From Limnohabitans sp. 63ED37-2 (GTDB lineage: Bacteria > Pseudomonadota > Gammaproteobacteria > Burkholderiales > Burkholderiaceae_C), in assembly GCF_001412535.1 (NCBI RefSeq), contig NZ_CP011774.1:1235501-1299500 (forward strand): 64,000 nucleotides of DNA. Reading direction: 5' to 3'. The position numbers and the translations under genes were made by a program. The notes beneath the pieces are model-generated. The model searched no databases, was not told the DNA's origin, and saw only the letters and a list, made by a program, of their open reading frames with translations. Below are positions 59,760-64,000 of this stretch, piece by piece. The number at the start of each line of letters is the position of its first letter. Position 1 is the first letter of the stretch.

Positions 59760-60970
59760 ACGATTCCTCTTCCAATGCACAGGGCCAGCGCCCTGGCGTG
59801 TACGCAGCTCGCAAGTCGGGCGCGGCCACTGTGATCCAAACGACCGCGACGCCTTACAAGGCGATTGACCTGGCCGATGTGGTCTCTGGCCAGTTCGACG
59901 ACGAGGAGGCGGCCGAAGCCGTGGCGCAGGACTTGGGCAAGCGCGTGCTCGCGCCGCAGACCGACTCGCCCAAATTGCACAAGGTGCTGGCCCAGGCCGG
60001 TATGGGCTCGCGCCTGGAGATGGAAAAACTCATCACCGAAGGCCGCATCGCCGTGAACAACGAGCCCGCCCATGTGGGCCAGCGCGTGCAATACGGTGAC
60101 CAAATCAAGGTCGACGGTAAGCCGATCCGCATCCGCATCGACCCGCCACCCGCCCGTGTGATCGCTTACCACAAGCCCGCAGGCGAGATCGTCAGCCACG
60201 ATGACCCGCAAAACCGTCCCTCGGTCTTTCGCAAGCTGCCGCGCCTGCAAAACGGCAAATGGCAGTCGGTGGGCCGCCTCGACCTCAACACCGAAGGTCT
60301 GCTGCTTTTCACCAGTTCGGGCGAGCTGGCCAACCAACTCATGCACCCTCGTTTTGGTCTGGAGCGCGAGTACGCCGTGCGTGTCCTGGGCGCTTTGAGC
60401 AAGGATGAAAAACAAAAACTGCTGGACGGCGTGATGCTCGACGACGGCCCGGCCCAGTTCGGCTCGATCGAAGACGGCGGTGGCGAGGGCTCCAACTGCT
60501 GGTACCGCGTCACCATCTCTGAAGGCCGCAACCGCGAGGTGCGCCGCATGATGGAAGCCGTGGGCCATGCGGTCAGCCGCCTGATCCGCATCCGCTACGG
60601 CGCCATGGTGCTGCCGCACGGCCTGCGCCGTGGTGCCTGGCTGGAGCTGGACGAGTCCGACATCCGCTCTTTGATGCGTGCAGCGGGCACCAGCGAGCGC
60701 CCCCGCCCGGTGACCGAGCACCCGGTGCGAACCAACCGCAACGACCGCCGCCCTCGCACGGGCGGGCAGGGCAGGGTGGGCAGCGCCGTGCCCCGCGCCA
60801 AACCCGCAGCCAAACCCAACCAGGCGCCCGGGGGCTCTGGATTGCACGCCAAATCGGATGCGCCGAAAAGCGAGCCCAAATACATTGGCGCAGAAAGTTT
60901 CAACCGCCTCAAAAATACGCCGGGCGGTCCTGGCCGGGGCGGGCGTGGTGGCAGTGGCCGAAGCCGCTGA
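59756..60970 (+). CDS. rluB: 23S rRNA pseudouridine synthase RluB
   Basis: The product has 404 residues, longer than E. coli RluB (about 290), because of an N-terminal extension of about 70 residues and a Gly/Arg/Pro-rich basic tail (about 325-404). In between are an S4 domain (KLHKVLAQAGMGSRLEMEKLI) and the RsuA-family catalytic domain with GRLDLNTEGLLLFT and ISEGRNREVRRMMEAVG. It modifies uridine in helix 80 region of 23S rRNA. It overlaps scpB by 4 bases, as in many proteobacteria. Confidence 0.93.
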   Translation: MNDSSSNAQGQRPGVYAARKSGAATVIQTTATPYKAIDLADVVSGQFDDEEAAEAVAQDLGKRVLAPQTDSPKLHKVLAQAGMGSRLEMEKLITEGRIAVNNEPAHVGQRVQYGDQIKVDGKPIRIRIDPPPARVIAYHKPAGEIVSHDDPQNRPSVFRKLPRLQNGKWQSVGRLDLNTEGLLLFTSSGELANQLMHPRFGLEREYAVRVLGALSKDEKQKLLDGVMLDDGPAQFGSIEDGGGEGSNCWYRVTISEGRNREVRRMMEAVGHAVSRLIRIRYGAMVLPHGLRRGAWLELDESDIRSLMRAAGTSERPRPVTEHPVRTNRNDRRPRTGGQGRVGSAVPRAKPAAKPNQAPGGSGLHAKSDAPKSEPKYIGAESFNRLKNTPGGPGRGGRGGSGRSR

Positions 60971-61070
60971 AGCCGGGTGCCTGGGCACTTCAGGCCGGGT
61001 CTCCGGGGCCTGGTGCCGAAAGCACTTTGACCCTGCAGGGCAGAGGCCTTTTTTCTGCCCCGCTCAGGTT

Positions 61071-61076
61071 AGAATA
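61071..61076 (+). promoter_or_regulatory. Candidate -10 element of ndk
   Basis: TAGAAT (61071-61076) lies 57 bases before the ndk start, just after a GC-rich stem-loop (GGGCAG 61039-61044 with CTGCCC 61056-61061). No good -35 box is visible. Confidence 0.3.
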
Positions 61077-61132
61077 ATGGGCTTTGTCGCAGGGCAAAAT
61101 CGCATTCACAATTTTTCATAATAGGAAATCAA

Positions 61133-61558
61133 ATGGCCATCGAACGCACTCTCTCCATCATCAAGCCCGACGCTGTCGCCAAGAACGTCATCGGTCAGAT
61201 CTACGCCCGTTTCGAAGCCGCTGGCCTCAAAGTGGTCGCAGCCAAGATGGCACATCTCTCGCGCGGCGAAGCCGAGCAGTTCTATGGCGTGCACAAAGAG
61301 CGTCCTTTCTTCAAGGACTTGGTCGACTTCATGGTCTCCGGTCCCGTCATGATCCAGGCCTTGGAAGGCGAGAACGCCATTGCCAAGAACCGCGACCTGA
61401 TGGGCGCCACCGATCCCAAGAAAGCCGCTGCAGGCACCATCCGCGCTGACTTCGCCGACAGCATCGACGCCAACGCCGTGCACGGCTCCGACGCCCCTGA
61501 AACCGCTGCCGCTGAAGTTGCTTTCTTCTTCCCCGGCATGAACGTCTACGCACGCTGA
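61133..61558 (+). CDS. ndk: Nucleoside diphosphate kinase
   Basis: The product has 141 residues, standard length. It starts IERTLSIIKPDAVAKN and has the active-site His117 in NAVHGSDAPETA. It equilibrates nucleoside tri- and diphosphates through a phospho-His intermediate. The rlmN gene follows after 41 bases, the usual order in Burkholderiales. Confidence 0.97.
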   Translation: MAIERTLSIIKPDAVAKNVIGQIYARFEAAGLKVVAAKMAHLSRGEAEQFYGVHKERPFFKDLVDFMVSGPVMIQALEGENAIAKNRDLMGATDPKKAAAGTIRADFADSIDANAVHGSDAPETAAAEVAFFFPGMNVYAR

Positions 61559-61599
61559 TCGCGTCGCGGACCGCACGCGCCCTTAAGCGCCCCGACCCC

Positions 61600-62766
61600 A
61601 TGACGGCCAACCTTCTCGAATTCGATCTGGAAGGTTTGGCCGTTTTTTGCGAGGGTTTGGGTGAAAAGCGCTTTCGGGCTACCCAGTTGTTCCGCTGGAT
61701 CCACCAGCGGGGCGCTTCTGATTTCGATCAGATGAGCGATTTGGCCAAGTCCTTGCGCCAAAAGCTCAAATCTCACGCGCACGTTTCGCCGCTGCCCGTG
61801 ATCAGCCAACACATTTCCGCCGACGGCACCATCAAATGGCTGTTCAACGTCGGTGATGGCAACGCCATCGAGTCGGTGTTCATTCCTGAGGATGACCGTG
61901 GCACCTTGTGCATTTCATCGCAGGCCGGCTGCGCCGTGGGCTGCCGTTTCTGCTCCACCGGCCACCAAGGCTTCAGCCGCAATCTGACCACAGGCGAGAT
62001 CTTGGCCCAGTTGTGGTTTGCTGAACATTTTCTGCGCCAGCACCTCCGAACCGATGAACGTGTCATCTCCAACGTGGTGATGATGGGCATGGGTGAGCCG
62101 CTGCAAAACTACTCGGCCCTGGTGCCCGCTTTGCGCACCATGCTGGACGACCACGGTTATGGCCTCTCGCGCCGCCGCGTCACGGTGTCCACCTCGGGTG
62201 TGGTGCCCATGATTGAGCGTTTGTCGGGTGATTGCCCGGTGGCTTTGGCGGTGTCCCTGCATGCGCCTTTTGATGCGCTGCGCGACAACCTGGTGCCGCT
62301 CAACCGCAAATACCCGCTTGACGAGCTCATGCAAGCGTGCATCGGCTACCTGGCCCATGCGCCGCGTGACTTCATCACCTTTGAATACTGCATGCTCGAC
62401 GGCGTCAACGACCAGCCCGAGCATGCCAGCACTTTGATTGATCTGGTGCAAAAGCACGCACGTCAAGGCCTGCGTTGCAAGTTCAATCTGATTCCTTTTA
62501 ACCCGTTTCCAGCCTCTGGTTTGTTGCGTTCCCCGCATGCGCGTGTGCAAGCCTTTGCCAAACAACTGCAAGACGCGGGTTTGGTCACCACGGTGCGCAA
62601 AACCCGGGGTGACGACATCGATGCCGCCTGCGGCCAATTGGCCGGTGATGTCAAAGACCGCACACAGGTCCAATCGCGCATGGCCGAGCAGCGCACCATC
62701 TCTTTGGTGCCACTGTCTGCGGTGACTTTTTCGGAGACCCGACATGACACCAAGCCTCAAATCTGA
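61600..62766 (+). CDS. rlmN: Dual-specificity rRNA/tRNA (adenine-C2) methyltransferase RlmN
   Basis: The product has 388 residues. Radical SAM enzyme with the 4Fe-4S motif CAVGCRFC, TGEILAQLWF and MGMGEPLQNY blocks, and the second catalytic Cys in AACGQL near the C-terminus. It methylates C2 of A2503 in 23S rRNA and A37 in some tRNAs. Its end overlaps the start of the RodZ-like gene by 23 bases; no pilF-type gene lies between, unlike in Pseudomonas. Confidence 0.96.
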   Translation: MTANLLEFDLEGLAVFCEGLGEKRFRATQLFRWIHQRGASDFDQMSDLAKSLRQKLKSHAHVSPLPVISQHISADGTIKWLFNVGDGNAIESVFIPEDDRGTLCISSQAGCAVGCRFCSTGHQGFSRNLTTGEILAQLWFAEHFLRQHLRTDERVISNVVMMGMGEPLQNYSALVPALRTMLDDHGYGLSRRRVTVSTSGVVPMIERLSGDCPVALAVSLHAPFDALRDNLVPLNRKYPLDELMQACIGYLAHAPRDFITFEYCMLDGVNDQPEHASTLIDLVQKHARQGLRCKFNLIPFNPFPASGLLRSPHARVQAFAKQLQDAGLVTTVRKTRGDDIDAACGQLAGDVKDRTQVQSRMAEQRTISLVPLSAVTFSETRHDTKPQI

Positions 62767-63709
62767 GTCTGCTTCAGAGACCAGCCTTGCACCGACCCCA
62801 GCTTCGGCCGCAACTGCCGGGCAGTTGTTACGCGAGGCCCGCCTGAAGGCAGGCGTGCATTTGGCTGTTTTGTCGGTGACCTTGAAGGTGCCCGTTCGCC
62901 AACTGGAGGCACTGGAGGCCGACGAGCTCGACCCGGGCAAAGGGGCTGTTTTTTACCGCGGTCTGGCGTCCAGCGTTTGCCGCCATTTGCACACGGATGC
63001 GGCGCCGATTTTGGCTTTGTTACCGCAAACTTCTGCCCATCTTCAGCCCCTGGTCAGCTCGATCCAACCTCTGGAGTCAGAGGGTTCTGTGCGCATCAAC
63101 AGCGTGCCTTGGGGCCGCATGTTGTCTTCCAAAGTTGTCTGGGTGGCCGCGCTCTTGTTGTTCATGACGGGCGCTTTTCTGTGGATGCCCGGCCCGGGCC
63201 AATGGGCGTGGTTGGACGACGTCAAGTCCTTGATGGCCGATGAAGTGGTGTCGCAGGAGGTCACCGAGCCTGTGGTGCCACCGCCAGCCACGGTGACTGA
63301 AATTTTGCCGGTACCTGTTGTACCCACGGCCTCGGCCGATGCCTCCAGCCCAGCCCCTTCTGCTGCCTCTGTGGTCAGCCCGGCCAGCCCGGCCTTGGCC
63401 CCAGCCGCCCCCATGAGTCAGCCCGTTCAGAGCGCCCCGCCAGCCAAACCAGCGGTCAGCGCCTCAGCAGAACCCGAATGGGTGTTTTCTGCCTCGGGCG
63501 ACAGCTGGCTGGAAGTGCGCAACGCCCAAAAGGCGGTGGTTTGGAGTGGTGTGGTCAAGGCGGGTGAAAGCACACGCATTCAAAGTCCATTGCCCGTCAG
63601 TGTGGTAGTGGGCCGTGCCCAAGTGGTCACAGCCACCTTGCGCGGCCAGCCTTTTGACCTCAAGCCCCACACCCAGGTGACGGTGGCGCGTTTTGAAGTG
63701 AAGGAGTAA
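62744..63709 (+). CDS. rodZ: RodZ-like helix-turn-helix/DUF4115 membrane protein
   Basis: The product has 321 residues. An N-terminal Xre-like HTH (about 25-95, GQLLREARLKAGVHLAVLS), one TM segment (about 128-148, KVVWVAALLLFMTGAFLW), a Pro/Ala/Val-rich periplasmic linker (about 165-240), and a C-terminal DUF4115 domain (EWVFSASGDSWLEV...TARFEV-like end). RodZ couples MreB to the elongation machinery. It overlaps rlmN by 23 bases and precedes ispG by 2 bases. Confidence 0.88.
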   Translation: MTPSLKSESASETSLAPTPASAATAGQLLREARLKAGVHLAVLSVTLKVPVRQLEALEADELDPGKGAVFYRGLASSVCRHLHTDAAPILALLPQTSAHLQPLVSSIQPLESEGSVRINSVPWGRMLSSKVVWVAALLLFMTGAFLWMPGPGQWAWLDDVKSLMADEVVSQEVTEPVVPPPATVTEILPVPVVPTASADASSPAPSAASVVSPASPALAPAAPMSQPVQSAPPAKPAVSASAEPEWVFSASGDSWLEVRNAQKAVVWSGVVKAGESTRIQSPLPVSVVVGRAQVVTATLRGQPFDLKPHTQVTVARFEVKE

Positions 63710-63711
63710 AC

Positions 63712-64000
63712 ATGTCCTCTGCCGACTTGCCCCTGAGCCCTGAGCCGATTGCCATCGCCCGCCCTGCAGTGCGGCGCAGCCGCCAGTCCCAAGTGGTCTG
63801 GGGTTCGCGCGTCGTCACCGTTGGCGGCGGGGCTCCGGTTCGCGTGCAGTCCATGACCAACACCGACACGGTGGATGTGATCGGTACCGCCATCCAGGTC
63901 AAAGAGTTGGCGATTGCCGGCTCAGAGATGGTGCGCATCACGGTCAACACCCCCGAAGCAGCGGAGGCAGTGCCGCACATTCGCGATCAGCTCGACAAAA
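63712..64000 (+). CDS. ispG: 4-hydroxy-3-methylbut-2-en-1-yl diphosphate synthase, 3' end cut by window
   Basis: Only the first 96 codons are present. After a short leader the sequence reads VVTVGGGAPVRVQSMTNTDT and AIQVKELAIAGSEMVRITVN, the N-terminal part of the TIM-barrel domain of IspG (GcpE) in the MEP isoprenoid pathway. AAGGAG at the end of rodZ is its ribosome site. The Fe-S cysteines lie beyond the window. Confidence 0.93.
   Translation, partial: MSSADLPLSPEPIAIARPAVRRSRQSQVVWGSRVVTVGGGAPVRVQSMTNTDTVDVIGTAIQVKELAIAGSEMVRITVNTPEAAEAVPHIRDQLDK

Noticed and set aside
59396..60988. Open frame of 530 codons on the minus strand
   Set aside because: It is antisense to scpB and rluB, both clearly identified.

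Overview
The window is one contiguous bacterial chromosome segment of roughly 60% GC, densely coded on both strands with many ATGA-type overlaps. Gene content and order point to a betaproteobacterium of the order Burkholderiales, most likely Comamonadaceae (Limnohabitans/Rhodoferax-like). Support for this comes from the lipoyl-fused dihydrolipoyl dehydrogenase of the pyruvate dehydrogenase cluster, sucA-sucB-lpdA followed by zapE, several 'Bug' periplasmic binding proteins, and the ndk-rlmN-rodZ-ispG block. This placement is an inference from gene content, not a database result. No rRNA, tRNA, CRISPR array, prophage or intact insertion sequence was seen.

Layout. 1-3494: the end of the pyruvate dehydrogenase operon (aceF partial, lpdA) with its terminator. 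3494-4667: a low-GC two-gene insert (SRPBCC-like and MGMT-like) bounded on its far side by a short relic of lpdA. 4668-9755: transporters (MFS, EamA), an unassigned possible dioxygenase, a class II aldolase, an ExoD protein and a small membrane protein. 9972-13128: a histidine kinase/response regulator pair divergent from a secreted NTF2-fold protein. 13225-16867: a TPP riboswitch controlling a thiBPQ thiamine ABC importer. 16889-25333: a mostly minus-strand catabolic region (3'-5' exonuclease, FAD monooxygenase, intradiol dioxygenase, FAH hydrolase; YlqF GTPase; a VapC relic; TetR-Bug-carboxylesterase operon). 25540-28179: a RecQ-like helicase with a phosphoribosyltransferase-like tail and a conserved hypothetical.

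28304-38984 is a peptide and amide utilisation locus: two M20 hydrolases, a divergent aspartoacylase-like enzyme, a five-gene Dpp/Gsi-type ABC importer and an isoaspartyl peptidase. 39039-45115 is accessory metabolism (CoA transferase, two VOC proteins, a second orphan Bug protein, YbfB-type MFS, NlpC/P60 hydrolase, isochorismatase-like). 45289-53112 is central carbon metabolism: prpE, then sucA-sucB-lpdA (2-oxoglutarate dehydrogenase complex). 53226-64000 is conserved housekeeping: zapE, a lipoprotein, a DUF465 protein and a dinG-type helicase in a tightly overlapped run; bamD; rluD; scpB-rluB; ndk; rlmN-rodZ-ispG (ispG cut by the window edge).

I did not find a convincing wholly new system. 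The most useful leads are: the lpdA relic flanking the low-GC insert; three consecutive terminator-like hairpins directly before scpB; a REP-like inverted repeat pair at 30913-30977; the RecQ-PRTase fusion whose PRPP-site acidic pair appears lost; an unassigned HxD...H protein; and an intradiol catabolic cluster that lacks the usual maleylacetate reductase.
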